From NCBI GenBank assembly GCA_016867975.1, contig VGIC01000014.1, positions 1 through 44,292 on the forward strand: DNA of 44,292 nt, given 5' to 3'. This DNA comes from Betaproteobacteria bacterium (GTDB taxonomy: Bacteria > Pseudomonadota > Gammaproteobacteria > Burkholderiales > Methylophilaceae). Below, one piece after another: positions 35,742 through 44,292 of this stretch. Each line of letters starts with the position of its first letter. Position 1 is the stretch's first letter. The notes under the pieces were generated by a model. It searched no databases, was not told where the DNA came from, and worked only from the letters and a program-made list of their open reading frames with translations. Both the position numbers and the translations under genes were made by a program.

Positions 35742-37069
35742 GCTTGAATGATTTCCTTTAATTCTATGGGTTCTATATTCGCGTATACACCATTGCAATA
35801 ACGTAACGACCCGGCAACCCATGTGTGAGTCACATGCTCACGACCACAGGTATATATCAGATGTGAAACCGGGTCATAACAGGGAGACACAGCAAAGTCG
35901 CTCAATTTAACCGCCACCATATCGGCCTGTTTTCCCATCTCGATACTGCCGATTTTCTCTTCCAGCCCAAGCGCTTTTGCGGCTTTGATAGTCGCCATTT
36001 CCAGTGCCTGATGCGCAGGCAAGGTTGTTGCGTCCATACTAGCGCCTTTTGCAAGCAATGCCGCCAGACGCATTTCACTCAACATATCCAGACGATTATT
36101 GCTTGCGGCACCATCCGTACCTATGGATACATTTACCCCTCTATCTAATAAGGCCGCCACTGGCGCAATACCACTGGTCAATTTCAGATTAGAAGTGGGG
36201 CAATGCGCAATATGACAGCCGAACTCGGCGAGTATCTCGATTTCTGCCGGTAAAAGATGTACGCCATGCGCCGCAACAAGATTGGGACCTAACAATCCCA
36301 GTTCTGCTAAACGCTGCATCGGTCGCATCCCATACTGCGCGTGACTCTGCGCAATCTCATCCAAGGTCTCATGCAAATGCGTGTGTATGCCAAGGTCTAG
36401 CTGCTCGGCGTAGGTCAGCACTTTTTCAAAGGTCTGGTTTGAAATGGTATAAGGCGCATGGGGGGCAATAGAGGAAGTCATCAGCGCGTTTCCACGCCAG
36501 CTATCATGCGCTTCAAAGCCTTTCTGCAAATAATCATCGGCATCACTGGCGTAATGGGTTGGAAACTCAAGCACGGTCAGCCCTAGGTTGGCTCGCATAC
36601 CCGCCTGCCCCACAGCGCTAGCAGTCGCTTCTGGATAAAAATACATATCATTAAAACAGGTTGTGCCGCCACTTAACATTTCTGCACAAGCCAGCAATGA
36701 AGCATCTTTTACATAATGCCTATCCACCACCGCGCGCTCCGCTGGCCAGAGATGTTCATGCAACCACTGCATTAAAGGCAGGTCGTCTGCTATGCCACGC
36801 ATCAGGCTCATGGCGGCATGCGTGTGTAAATTGATCAAACCCGGAATCAACACGTGCTCATCTAAACACACCCAAGAACTTGCCGCATATTTCAATCTAG
36901 CAAGCGCTGTTGGAAGCACACCCATGATGACCGCATCCTTTACAATCACCGAGTGATGTTCCAGCAAACGCTTATTGCTATCCACAGTCACGACCCAGCG
37001 CGCCTCAATCACGGCGTCTACATGCGTTAATGCTGTGGATGATGAATCAGATATCGTCATAGCGCTCAT
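35708..37069 (-). CDS. mtaD: 5-methylthioadenosine/S-adenosylhomocysteine deaminase (TRZ/ATZ family)
   Basis: The protein is an amidohydrolase that deaminates S-adenosylhomocysteine and methylthioadenosine. Metal ligands are visible in [15 protein letters not shown] (HxH), [15 protein letters not shown] and GTDGAASNN (Asp). Such a gene next to ubiG fits a role in clearing the SAH made by SAM-dependent methylation. ATG codons at 37069 and 37060 are both possible; I use 37069. A frame extending to TTG at 37093 runs into the ompA terminator and is rejected. The TGA stop lies inside ubiG. Confidence 0.9.
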   Translation of the reverse strand: MSAMTISDSSSTALTHVDAVIEARWVVTVDSNKRLLEHHSVIVKDAVIMGVLPTALARLKYAASSWVCLDEHVLIPGLINLHTHAAMSLMRGIADDLPLMQWLHEHLWPAERAVVDRHYVKDASLLACAEMLSGGTTCFNDMYFYPEATASAVGQAGMRANLGLTVLEFPTHYASDADDYLQKGFEAHDSWRGNALMTSSIAPHAPYTISNQTFEKVLTYAEQLDLGIHTHLHETLDEIAQSHAQYGMRPMQRLAELGLLGPNLVAAHGVHLLPAEIEILAEFGCHIAHCPTSNLKLTSGIAPVAALLDRGVNVSIGTDGAASNNRLDMLSEMRLAALLAKGASMDATTLPAHQALEMATIKAAKALGLEEKIGSIEMGKQADMVAVKLSDFAVSPCYDPVSHLIYTCGREHVTHTWVAGSLRYCNGVYANIEPIELKEIIQAWQPKLKQYKH

Positions 37070-37078
37070 TCTACCAAC

Positions 37079-37102
37079 AAAAAAGCCCCGCAAGAGCGGG
37101 GC
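37079..37102 (-). terminator. Rho-independent terminator of ompA
   Basis: On the minus strand GCCCCGC-TCTT-GCGGGGC forms a 7-bp GC-only stem with a 4-base loop, followed directly by six T (37084 down to 37079). It lies 22 bases downstream of the ompA stop and ends 10 bases before the mtaD ATG. It should end most ompA transcripts, so mtaD and ubiG probably depend on readthrough or on a promoter within this region. Confidence 0.9.
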
Positions 37103-37123
37103 CTGTCACTGCAAGAGACTAAA

Positions 37124-38260
37124 TTAGTGACAACCTACTTGTTTAGTCCCTTCAGCGCGAATTTCAACGCGACGGTTGGGTTGTAAGCAATCAATCAATT
37201 TATTCGTTACTTTATTGCCAGTACATTGCACCACTGGCTCAGACTCGCCCTTACCAACCACCTCAATGATTGACTTCGCTACCCCTTGATTGACCAAGTA
37301 TGCTGTCACTTTCTTAGCACGACGCTCAGACAATTTTTGGTTGTAATCTTCTGATCCAATACGGTCTGTATGTCCCGTCACAATTACCACTCTGATTTCT
37401 GGATTCGCTTTGATTTTAGCAGCCGCTTCATCTAATGCTGCTTTACCTTCTTCTTTCAATTGTGCCTGATCGAAACCAAATAATTTTTCAGCGCCCACAG
37501 TCACTGTTTCAACTTGTGGCTTACATGCGACAGGCTCAGGTGCTGGTACTGGCGATGATGTTGGCGATGGTTCAGGTGCTGGTGCGGGAGCTGTTTCAAG
37601 TGCTGCCACTGGCGCTGACGCAACCGGTGCTGGCTCCGGCTCAACTGCCGCTGCCGGCATTGGCGCAGGTGCGCTAAAACGGAAAATACCCCCTAAATTG
37701 AATAAGGTGTTGCCAACAGTCTCTGTAGTATTGCTCCCCAGCGTGTTGTTGTTAAAACCTAACTTTGCACGACTCCATTGATGACGCAAGTCAACCTGCA
37801 AACCAAACGAATCATTCAACAAGTACTGCGCACCCAAGCCTACGCCCGCCAACCAAGAGGTTTTTTTACCATCCGCTGGGTTGGTATAATCAACATCGTT
37901 TCGTGCGACACCCAGACCCGCCAGCAAAAATGGACGAAATTGGTCACGACGCAACATATACAACGCATCTACACTCAATGTGGTTTGCTTGTATCTACCA
38001 CCGATATTGGCAAAGTCTGTATTTTCATCGGCACGGTGATAGCCCAGGCGACCTTGAATGTCCCAGCGCTTACTCAACTCTTTACCAATACTGATAAAAC
38101 CACCAGCACCCTTGTCAGCCTCAAGATCGCTATCCGTATTCAGATAGCTCACACCTGGCACTGCATACCAAGCACCGCGATACATCTCTTCTGCTGAAGC
38201 GGCAAATGTCGCCAACCCCACGGAAGCTGCCATTGCAACGCCAATTAAATTGTTTTTCAT
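37124..38260 (-). CDS. OmpA-family outer-membrane protein
   Basis: The 378-residue protein has a signal peptide (MKNNLIGVAMAASVGLATFA, probable cleavage after ASA at 23). An eight-stranded OmpA-like beta-barrel follows (about 24-205, with alternating hydrophobic strands ending in FRFSAPAP), then a Pro/Ala/Glu-rich linker of about 55 residues. The C-terminal OmpA domain contains VTGHTDRIGSEDYNQKLSERRAKKV, with Asp and Arg that bind diaminopimelate of peptidoglycan. Three Cys near the C-terminus (VVQC, LIDC, QVGCH) plus VACKP may form disulfides. A strong terminator follows. It should be abundant and structural. Confidence 0.94.
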   Translation of the reverse strand: MKNNLIGVAMAASVGLATFAASAEEMYRGAWYAVPGVSYLNTDSDLEADKGAGGFISIGKELSKRWDIQGRLGYHRADENTDFANIGGRYKQTTLSVDALYMLRRDQFRPFLLAGLGVARNDVDYTNPADGKKTSWLAGVGLGAQYLLNDSFGLQVDLRHQWSRAKLGFNNNTLGSNTTETVGNTLFNLGGIFRFSAPAPMPAAAVEPEPAPVASAPVAALETAPAPAPEPSPTSSPVPAPEPVACKPQVETVTVGAEKLFGFDQAQLKEEGKAALDEAAAKIKANPEIRVVIVTGHTDRIGSEDYNQKLSERRAKKVTAYLVNQGVAKSIIEVVGKGESEPVVQCTGNKVTNKLIDCLQPNRRVEIRAEGTKQVGCH

Positions 38261-38345
38261 TTACTCTAGTCCCTAGTTGGTTCCCCAGTGGGCTAAAACC
38301 ATTGATTTTTGCGATGTTACACAAAACACATCCCCGGAGCAATGC

Positions 38346-38365
38346 TTAAGCCTCTATTGGCTTAA
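38346..38365. other. Dyad upstream of ompA
   Basis: TTAAGCC (38346-38352) and GGCTTAA (38359-38365) form a 7-bp stem with a 6-base loop, about 90-110 bases upstream of the ompA ATG, in the 187-base gap that also holds the end of the RND operon. It may be part of the ompA leader or an operator. I see no clear -35/-10 pair, and no T run that would make it a terminator. Confidence 0.35.
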
Positions 38366-38447
38366 AACTTACTTTTTCAACTGATTTTTTAGATTAAGCG
38401 GTGACGAATACCACTACAAGCAGGGATGCCTGCAGAGATTTTAGAAA

Positions 38448-38789
38448 TCACAATCGGCCAGCGCTCAAAAGTGGCATGACCATATAATGCAATCCTGGAA
38501 AGTCTAACCCTATCTCCTTTAGAAAGACTGATGCCAACTTGCTATCTATTTCAATAGCAAACTGTATACGACGTTGACGGGCTGCAACCTGCTCAAGTAA
38601 GGACATTGCAGATGACCGCTGACCATGACCATAAGACTCCGTCGTACTAAACCCTGAAATACAATCATACTCAAGCAGCCAATCCACTAAACTTTCTTCA
38701 AATGCAGGGGGTGCAAATAGCATGATTAGACACTTTTCTATATTGGTTTGATCTTCTGTATCTGTTTTAACCGTTTTGGAATTATTCAT
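38448..38789 (-). CDS. DUF3240 family protein (RND-operon companion)
   Basis: The 113-residue protein has CLIMLFAPPAFEESLVDWLL and FSTTESYGHGQRSSAMSLLEQVAARQRRIQF, then LHYMVMPLLSAGRL at the end. This is the DUF3240 pattern, small PII-like proteins usually encoded next to heavy-metal RND pumps. A regulatory role is inferred from context; no function is established. Its ATG overlaps the TGA of the pump gene (ATGA), indicating coupled translation. It is the last gene of the operon. Confidence 0.85.
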   Translation of the reverse strand: MNNSKTVKTDTEDQTNIEKCLIMLFAPPAFEESLVDWLLEYDCISGFSTTESYGHGQRSSAMSLLEQVAARQRRIQFAIEIDSKLASVFLKEIGLDFPGLHYMVMPLLSAGRL

Positions 38790-41700
38790 TGTAAATTTCC
38801 TATACTTTGAACTGGTTCCACGCCAAATCGACGATAGAGCAGTGGCAACAAAATCAATGTCAGGGTCGTAGCACTGATCAAGCCACCGATGACCACAATG
38901 GCTAATGGTCGTTGGATTTCAGAGCCAGGTCCTGTCGCAAACAATAGCGGAGTCAGACCAAAAGCCGCGATATTTGCGGTCATCATCACTGGACGCAAAC
39001 GTCGTTTTGCCCCCTCGACCACGACCTCACTCAAGGCCATGCCATGCGCCAACAACTGGTTAAAGTAAGAGACCATCACAACGCCATTTAACACCGCTAT
39101 GCCAAGCAGCGCAATAAAGCCCACAGAAGCGGGTACTGATAGATACTCGCCAAAAATCCACAGCGCGAATACGCCACCAATCATTGCGAATGGAATATTT
39201 GACAAAATCAGCAGCGACTGCCTGACCGAGCGGAACGTTGCAAACAACAACAGGAAAATCAATCCTAGCGCGATGGGGACGACCACCGCCAAGCGGGCGG
39301 CGGCGCGCTGTTGATTTTCGAATTGCCCGCCCCAGAGCATAGAGTAACCCTCCGGAAATGTGATCTGCTGCCCCACTAATCCTTTTGCCTGCTCAACGAA
39401 CCCCACCAAATCACGCCCACGGACATTCGCCACCACCACTACCATACGCGCACCTTTTTCGCGATCAACCTTCACCGGACCTTCTATGCGCTCCAGCTTG
39501 GCGATTGTCGAGATAGGCACATTATTTCCATCAGGCAAGGTCAGCATCATGTTGGCGAAATCAGCTGACGAAGATCGCAAGCTGTCGGATCCGCGCAAAA
39601 CGATTGGTGTGCGACGCACGCCTTCCTGCACAATCCCGATCTGCCGTCCCTCCAACTGGGTGCGCAACACATGCTCCACCTCGGATACATTGAATCCCAA
39701 TCGCCCAGCCGCCACTCGATCAATCACAACACGCATATACTGCACGCCACTGTTCTGTGGTGTATAGACATCCTCCGCACCAGGTATGGATTCCAAGATT
39801 TTTACGGTTTTCTGTGCCATTTCATCTAGTTTTTCCAGATCATTGCCAAATATCTTGATGGCAAGATCCCCACGTACGCCCAAAATCATTTCATTCACTC
39901 GCATCTCGATCGGCTGTGTGAACGCATAGCTAATACTAGGAATATCATCCAGCACTTTACGCAACTGGTCCGTTAATCCCTCCTTCGTGGCCATACGCCA
40001 CTCCTCTTTGGGTTTTAGCACCAGAAAATTATCGGTTTGGTTTAGCCCCATCGGATCCAAACCAAGCTCATCAGAGCCCACGCGAGATACGATTCCCTTC
40101 ACCTCAGGCACATGCGCCATGATACTGCGCTGTATGGTTTGATCTAATTCCAGACTCTTATCCAAATTAATTGAGGGCAGTTTTTCTATCTGCATGATCA
40201 TGTCACCCTCATCCATCACAGGCATGAATGTTTTGCCGATTTGTGCATAGACCAACACCGTAATCACTAAGGTTACGACTGCCCCGGCGGTGACGGTTCT
40301 AGTGTTCGCCAGCGCCCAGCGCAACACCGGCTCATACCACTTGAGTAATTGCCGCACGATCCACGGCTCCTCATGACTCACCTCTTTTAACAGAAATGAC
40401 GCCAGTACAGGAATGACCGTGAGCGACAATATCAGTGACCCCGCCAACGCAAACACCACAGTCAGTGCAACGGGGCCAAACAGCTTACTCTCCAAGCCCT
40501 GCAAGGTAAGTAAAGGCAGAAAAACCGTGATAATGATAAGAATCCCAGAGGTGACAGGAATACTGACCTCACGCACCGCCCGATAGATTAAATGTAACCT
40601 TGGTAATTTACCATCACGGCCATGCGCCAAGTGAGATACGATATTTTCCACCACGACCACAGCGCCATCCACGAGCATACCGATAGCGATTGACAGACCT
40701 CCCAAACTCATTAAATTGGCAGACATCCCAAACTTTGACATGAGAATGAAAGTCACCAATGCCGCAAGCGGTAAAGACAAGGCGACGGTGATGGCGGCCC
40801 GCACGTTCCCCAAAAACACCACCAGTAACACGATCACCAACACGGTTGCCTCAAGCAATGCCCGCGTCACCGTACTCACTGCACGCTCAACCAAATCTCC
40901 ACGATCATAAAATACTTGTACGCTGACTCCTTTGGGTAATGTAGGCTGGATTTCTGCCAATTTTGTGCGCACATTCTGAACTACCTGCTGGGCATTCGCC
41001 CCCCGTAAACCTAAAACCAGCCCTTCAACGGCCTCTTGTCTACCATCTTTTGCGACTGCGCCATAGCGTGTCAGCGCCCCCATCTTCACCTCAGCCACGT
41101 CGCCTACGCGCACTGGCATCCCACCAACGGAATGAATCACACTATTGCGCACATCATCAACCGTTTGGAATCGCCCCTCCACACGTACCAGCAAGGACTC
41201 TTCACCATCACTCAGGCGACCTGCACCATCATTACGATTATTCAACTCAATCGCCGTCTGCAGATCGGAGAGCGTAATGCCTCGCGCATAAAGCCTTGCA
41301 TTGTCAGGCACCACCTCAAAACTGCGCACTAATCCCCCCAGTGCGTTCACATCCGCTACCCCATTGACCGTGCGCAGTGCGGGTCTAATCACCCAATCAA
41401 GCAAACCACGCCTTTGCTCGATGGTTAAATGGTCGCCTTCAACGGTGAACATGAACATCTCGCCCAATGGGGTCGTCATGGGGGCAATTCCCCCACTCAC
41501 GTCCGAAGGCAAGTTGCCCCAAATGGCATTGAGGCGCTCAGCCACCTGTTGTCTTGCCCAATAAATATCGGTTCCCTCTACAAAATCCACGGTGATATCT
41601 GTCAGTGCATATTTTGCAACCGACCGTAGCATGGCTTGCTGAGGAATGCCCAGCATTTCCACCTCTATGGGCGCTGTGATGCGTGACTCCACTTCTTCCG

Positions 41701-41872
41701 GCGTCATGCCAGGCGCTTTCACAATAATCTTGACTTGCGTCGTTGAAACATCAGGAAAAGCATCGATGGGCAATTCTTTAAATGCGTACCCCCCTGCCGC
41801 AATCAACAACAACGTTACAACCAACACCAGCAAGCGTTGCGTCAAAGCAAACTGTATGAGTTTATTAAGCAT
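38786..41872 (-). CDS. Heavy-metal RND efflux pump (CusA/CzcA family)
   Basis: The 1028-residue inner-membrane proton antiporter has the RND layout: an N-terminal helix (LVLVVTLLLIAAGGYAFKEL), a large periplasmic domain (FPDVSTTQVKIIVKAPGMTPEEVE), a cluster of helices, a second periplasmic loop and final helices. The proton-relay helix reads SIAIGMLVDGAVVVVENIV. It has the Ala at the position of the first Asp of CzcA-type DFG motifs, as in Cu/Ag pumps, while VGSDELGLDPMGLNQTDNF resembles divalent-metal types. The metal is therefore uncertain. ATG at 41870-41872 follows GGTGA; a TTG one codon earlier is less likely. It lies 35 bases after the adaptor gene. Confidence 0.93.
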   Translation of the reverse strand: MLNKLIQFALTQRLLVLVVTLLLIAAGGYAFKELPIDAFPDVSTTQVKIIVKAPGMTPEEVESRITAPIEVEMLGIPQQAMLRSVAKYALTDITVDFVEGTDIYWARQQVAERLNAIWGNLPSDVSGGIAPMTTPLGEMFMFTVEGDHLTIEQRRGLLDWVIRPALRTVNGVADVNALGGLVRSFEVVPDNARLYARGITLSDLQTAIELNNRNDGAGRLSDGEESLLVRVEGRFQTVDDVRNSVIHSVGGMPVRVGDVAEVKMGALTRYGAVAKDGRQEAVEGLVLGLRGANAQQVVQNVRTKLAEIQPTLPKGVSVQVFYDRGDLVERAVSTVTRALLEATVLVIVLLVVFLGNVRAAITVALSLPLAALVTFILMSKFGMSANLMSLGGLSIAIGMLVDGAVVVVENIVSHLAHGRDGKLPRLHLIYRAVREVSIPVTSGILIIITVFLPLLTLQGLESKLFGPVALTVVFALAGSLILSLTVIPVLASFLLKEVSHEEPWIVRQLLKWYEPVLRWALANTRTVTAGAVVTLVITVLVYAQIGKTFMPVMDEGDMIMQIEKLPSINLDKSLELDQTIQRSIMAHVPEVKGIVSRVGSDELGLDPMGLNQTDNFLVLKPKEEWRMATKEGLTDQLRKVLDDIPSISYAFTQPIEMRVNEMILGVRGDLAIKIFGNDLEKLDEMAQKTVKILESIPGAEDVYTPQNSGVQYMRVVIDRVAAGRLGFNVSEVEHVLRTQLEGRQIGIVQEGVRRTPIVLRGSDSLRSSSADFANMMLTLPDGNNVPISTIAKLERIEGPVKVDREKGARMVVVVANVRGRDLVGFVEQAKGLVGQQITFPEGYSMLWGGQFENQQRAAARLAVVVPIALGLIFLLLFATFRSVRQSLLILSNIPFAMIGGVFALWIFGEYLSVPASVGFIALLGIAVLNGVVMVSYFNQLLAHGMALSEVVVEGAKRRLRPVMMTANIAAFGLTPLLFATGPGSEIQRPLAIVVIGGLISATTLTLILLPLLYRRFGVEPVQSIGNLQ

Positions 41873-41907
41873 CAATTATTCACCGAACTGAAAAGTCGCG
41901 CTTAACA

Positions 41908-43005
41908 TCATGGGGTCCCCATGCGATTCCAAGCCGCCTTGATGGCAGATGTACCACTCACGGCTACTTTTTCCTGACCTCTCAGATCGCCTTTCACAAT
42001 GGACTGTGTCGCCTGCTCACTGACCACTGTCACAGGGGTTGCCACAAATCCTTTTGCTGTCCTGACAAAGACATAACTCTGCTGTCCATGTCTAACCACG
42101 GCAACTTTAGGCACTGCGTACTGGTCCGAAGCTCTCTCACCCACCAACTCAGCCTCTACATATTGTCCTGGATAGAGTTTTTCTGCTCCACTCGCAATCT
42201 CTGCACGCAAATGTACGGTTTGGTCGTCACGATTGACGCTACGTGTAATCGTCACCAGCTTGCCTGAGACTTGATATTGAGGCATATGAACCTGCATACC
42301 GACTTTAGCCAGATGCACCATATCAAGAGGAGCGTGTATTTCCAGCCATAATGGCTTGATTCTGGCAATCCGGTACAAGGGCGTACTGGTATCCACACGC
42401 TGACCTACAGAGGCCATCTGCTCAATGACCACACCTTCAATCGGCGCGACAATGCTTAAGCCACTTGCCAATTCGCCTTGGGTTTCCAGTTTTGAGATCG
42501 AAGCATCTCCCATACCCGATAGTTTGAGTGCTTGCCGAAGCTGCTTGACTTCAAACGACAACTCCTGATGCCCACTTTCCGTAGTCAGCATTCTGCGCTC
42601 TGCGATGATGCCGTCCTTATACAACTCACGGTCACGATCCAGCATATTCTTACTGAGCTGATGTTGCGTTTTTCCACGCAGATAATCACGCTGCAACGCC
42701 ACTAGATCAGCACTATGTACATGCCCGATGACCTGACCACGCTTAACAGACTGACCAACAGCAACATGCATCACATCGACAAGACCGGCTTGAGGCGCAC
42801 CGACAATACGCTCTTGCCCAACAGGAATCACTATTTCGCCTGGCAACTGCCGACTTATCACAGCACTAGCCACCCCCAAAGACGCCATCGTGATCCCAAG
42901 CGTTTGTATTTGCTTAGCGCTCACTTCAATCTCATCTTTGGCAATCACAGGCCATGACTGACATAACATTAAAACAGCCACACTCAGATGACCGAATACT
43001 TTCAA
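41908..43005 (-). CDS. Periplasmic adaptor subunit of the metal RND efflux system (TTG start)
   Basis: The 365-residue membrane-fusion protein has an N-terminal signal sequence (MKVFGHLSVAVLMLCQSW, likely cut after VIA), a lipoyl/hairpin region (VDVMHVAVGQSVKRGQVIGHV; helices around MLDRDRELYKDGII) and beta-barrel parts (VVAPIEGVVIEQMASVGQRV; LYPGQYVEAELVG). It links the pump to the outer-membrane factor. The start is TTG at 43003-43005, overlapping the TGA of the upstream gene (TTGA), with GGGAG 7-8 bases upstream. No in-frame ATG precedes the signal sequence, so TTG is well supported. Confidence 0.9.
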   Translation of the reverse strand: MKVFGHLSVAVLMLCQSWPVIAKDEIEVSAKQIQTLGITMASLGVASAVISRQLPGEIVIPVGQERIVGAPQAGLVDVMHVAVGQSVKRGQVIGHVHSADLVALQRDYLRGKTQHQLSKNMLDRDRELYKDGIIAERRMLTTESGHQELSFEVKQLRQALKLSGMGDASISKLETQGELASGLSIVAPIEGVVIEQMASVGQRVDTSTPLYRIARIKPLWLEIHAPLDMVHLAKVGMQVHMPQYQVSGKLVTITRSVNRDDQTVHLRAEIASGAEKLYPGQYVEAELVGERASDQYAVPKVAVVRHGQQSYVFVRTAKGFVATPVTVVSEQATQSIVKGDLRGQEKVAVSGTSAIKAAWNRMGTP

Positions 43006-44165
43006 GGTAGCACTCCCATCGCTTGGTTATATTTAGCAATATTCCATTGCTGCTGTGTACGCAGACTCATTAACGCTCGCTCAGATTCATACGCAGTCGC
43101 CTGACTTCTTAACAGGCTCACTAGGTCAGATTCTCCCAACGCAAATGACTTCTTTGCCAGCTGCAATGCTGATTGAGATAATTGGTACTGTTGCTCGAGT
43201 AGCACCAGTTGAGCACTGACGGTTTCTAAATTATGCGCAGCCTCATGCAGCGCGCTTTCTAGCACAAAATAACGCCGATCCCGCTCTGCCATTGCCTGAG
43301 CGTGCTCAAGTTCAACATTGGCCAACAAAGGCGCCGATTTTACTTGTGCATCCAAGGGAATTCGCACTGAAATCCCAACCCGATTGTTATACAAACTATC
43401 AAGCCCGCCACGCTCCCGAATCGCGCTCAACTGCAACTGTGGGTTATCTCTACTTTCAATGCGCGTTAAATCCCGCTGACCATGAATGGTTTCAATCTTG
43501 GCATTAGCTTCTAATAACCAAGGGTGGCGATCATCAATTTTGTCCTTCGCGTTCAAGATTTCTTCGAATGAGACGGGTAACGCTTTCAAACCTGTCAGCA
43601 TCCAATAGCGATGCTCCACATGCTTTACCTCAGCCTGCGCTCGCAACAAGGCGTTCTTGGCACCTAGTGTGACATTCTCAGCCAACATCACATCGGTTTT
43701 GGCCAACTCTCCCGCCTTCCAACGCTTTTCCACATCGGCTTGTAATGCCTGTGCCGTTTTATATTGCGCCTCGGCCAGTTCGGCATCACCGCTCGCCATG
43801 GAGAAACTCCAAACAGCATCTCTCACGAGTCCGGCCACTTCCAAATCCAAACTCTGACGAGATGACACCACCTCATTTTGTGTCTCGCGCGCAATTGCTT
43901 CACGTGCCTTGCGTTGGCCTGGCAACCACAGAGGCAGCTCGACACCTACTTCCCAATAATCAAAATTTTGATTCCTACTTCCTATAAAATCATTCTGCAA
44001 CCCTACATTAGCAGCAGGCGCGGCAGGTAGCAGGCTATTCGCCTGCAGATTCTTGGCCTCGGCAACGCCTGAGGCTGCCCTCATGATCTGCTGCTTTGGA
44101 TTTCTCGCAACAGCATGATTAACCACTTCAGATAAAGATAAATTCTGACTGCGCTCAAGCTTGAG
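43002..44165 (-). CDS. Outer-membrane efflux factor (CusC/CzcC-like), 5' end removed by IS insertion
   Basis: The remaining 387 residues show the TolC-like pattern of paired helical repeats (LSLSEVVNHAVARNPKQQIM, about 380 residues of coiled helices, GESDLVSLLRSQATAYESERAL near the end). The signal peptide is missing. Native sequence begins at Leu of LKLERSQNLSL (44165-44163) and upstream codons come from the IS3-type element at 44166. A frame continues to a TTG at 44192 inside the element but would make a protein without a signal peptide. Unless a start is supplied elsewhere the protein is not exported. It precedes the adaptor gene with overlapping stop and start. Confidence 0.85.
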   Translation of the reverse strand, partial: LKLERSQNLSLSEVVNHAVARNPKQQIMRAASGVAEAKNLQANSLLPAAPAANVGLQNDFIGSRNQNFDYWEVGVELPLWLPGQRKAREAIARETQNEVVSSRQSLDLEVAGLVRDAVWSFSMASGDAELAEAQYKTAQALQADVEKRWKAGELAKTDVMLAENVTLGAKNALLRAQAEVKHVEHRYWMLTGLKALPVSFEEILNAKDKIDDRHPWLLEANAKIETIHGQRDLTRIESRDNPQLQLSAIRERGGLDSLYNNRVGISVRIPLDAQVKSAPLLANVELEHAQAMAERDRRYFVLESALHEAAHNLETVSAQLVLLEQQYQLSQSALQLAKKSFALGESDLVSLLRSQATAYESERALMSLRTQQQWNIAKYNQAMGVLP

Positions 44166-44292
44166 TGACCTGCTCCCTATTTGCCGTACCAATTAAAAGT
44201 TAGTAAAGTCCACTTTTAGGAGTGGATGAAATGAAGAAGAGTCGATTTACAGAAGAGCAGATTATTGGTTTCTTGAAGGAAGGTGAAGCGGG
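44166..44292 (+). mobile_element. IS3-family insertion sequence (IS407-like group), left end, cut by window edge
   Basis: The sequence after 44165 starts TGACCTGCTCCC, which I recall as like the inverted ends of IS407-group elements, and leads into an orfA-type frame at 44231. The right end, orfB and target duplication lie beyond the window. The element interrupts the outer-membrane-factor gene. The boundary rests on the loss of gene-family sequence and on memory of the IS ends, so it may be off by a few bases. Confidence 0.72.
44231..44292 (+). CDS. IS3-family transposase OrfA, N-terminal fragment
   Basis: The ATG at 44231 has AGGAG upstream and reads MKKSRFTEEQIIGFLKE before the window ends. 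This is the characteristic start of the OrfA (helix-turn-helix) protein of IS3-family elements, which is normally joined to OrfB by ribosomal frameshifting. Only 20 residues are visible, but the pattern is distinctive. Confidence 0.9.
   Translation, partial: MKKSRFTEEQIIGFLKEGEA

Noticed and set aside
35742-35822. Extension of ubiG upstream
   Set aside because: The 27 extra codons overlap mtaD in another frame and do not resemble UbiG.
37070-37093. Extension of mtaD to TTG at 37093
   Set aside because: The codons lie in the terminator hairpin of ompA and code for no family sequence.
37435-37677. Leu/Ala-rich frame antisense to the ompA linker
   Set aside because: It is the reverse reading of the Pro/Ala-rich linker codons.
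38420-38433. GCAGG/CCTGC dyad downstream of the DUF3240 gene
   Set aside because: Only five pairs and no T run on the transcribed strand; too weak for a terminator call.
41909-41923. Palindrome CATGGGGTCCCCATG at the adaptor stop
   Set aside because: One-base centre, so it cannot form a usable hairpin loop in RNA; it includes coding bases and there is no T run.
44166-44192. TTG start of the efflux factor at 44192
   Set aside because: These codons are IS sequence and give no signal peptide.
1-44292. tRNA, rRNA, CRISPR array, toxin-antitoxin, phage or defence genes
   Set aside because: None was recognised on either strand; no regular direct-repeat spacing and no cloverleaf pattern seen by eye.

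Overview
The window looks like a chromosomal segment of a betaproteobacterial methylotroph, most likely family Methylophilaceae (Methylotenera/Methylophilus type). This is inferred from two things. The order hfq-hflX-hflK-hflC-DUF2065-hisZ-purA is typical of Betaproteobacteria. Directly downstream sit archaeal-like tetrahydromethanopterin (H4MPT) biosynthesis genes, which bacteria keep mainly for C1 oxidation. Both window ends are cut: the left inside a reading frame, the right inside an IS3-family element.

Layout. 1-593: the tail of an unknown gene, then a decayed patch where fragments of two small membrane-protein genes are fused. 594-10112 (minus): one long, tightly packed gene string. Read in its own direction it runs hfq, hflX, hflK, hflC, DUF2065, hisZ, purA, then a DmrB-like flavoprotein, a dihydropteroate-synthase-like protein (DUF6513), a DUF447 protein and mfnB. 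10237-17239: mostly minus-strand housekeeping genes (gltX, rimO, a ZIP metal transporter, yfiH, a SpoU-type RNA methyltransferase), with small or unknown genes and hslO on the plus strand. 17533-20164: an unknown gene and the ABC-F ATPase yheS on the minus strand, separated by a 145-bp MITE-like repeat. 20383-34030 (plus): yhdP, a nitrilase-family amidase, tldD, a Lys/Ala-rich DUF2934 protein, mfd and the squalene genes hpnC-hpnD-hpnE. 34208-38260 (minus): ompA, mtaD, ubiG and gph in transcription order, with a second, inverted copy of the repeat just upstream of gph. 38448-44165 (minus): a heavy-metal RND efflux operon in the order outer-membrane factor, adaptor, pump, DUF3240. An insertion sequence at the right edge has cut off the start of the outer-membrane factor.

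How the genes work together. The flavoprotein, DHPS-like, DUF447 and mfnB genes point to H4MPT assembly. hpnCDE converts farnesyl diphosphate to squalene, but no cyclase or desaturase is present. ubiG, mtaD and gph are maintenance functions (ubiquinone, SAM by-products, 2-phosphoglycolate). The RND operon exports metal ions.

I do not see a CRISPR array, phage, defence island, tRNA or rRNA, nor a clearly new multi-gene system. The least explained material is a small repeat family (two full inverted copies plus two end-to-end palindromes around hpnDE), a poly-G tract inside mfnB, three unrecognised proteins and several structured intergenic stretches.
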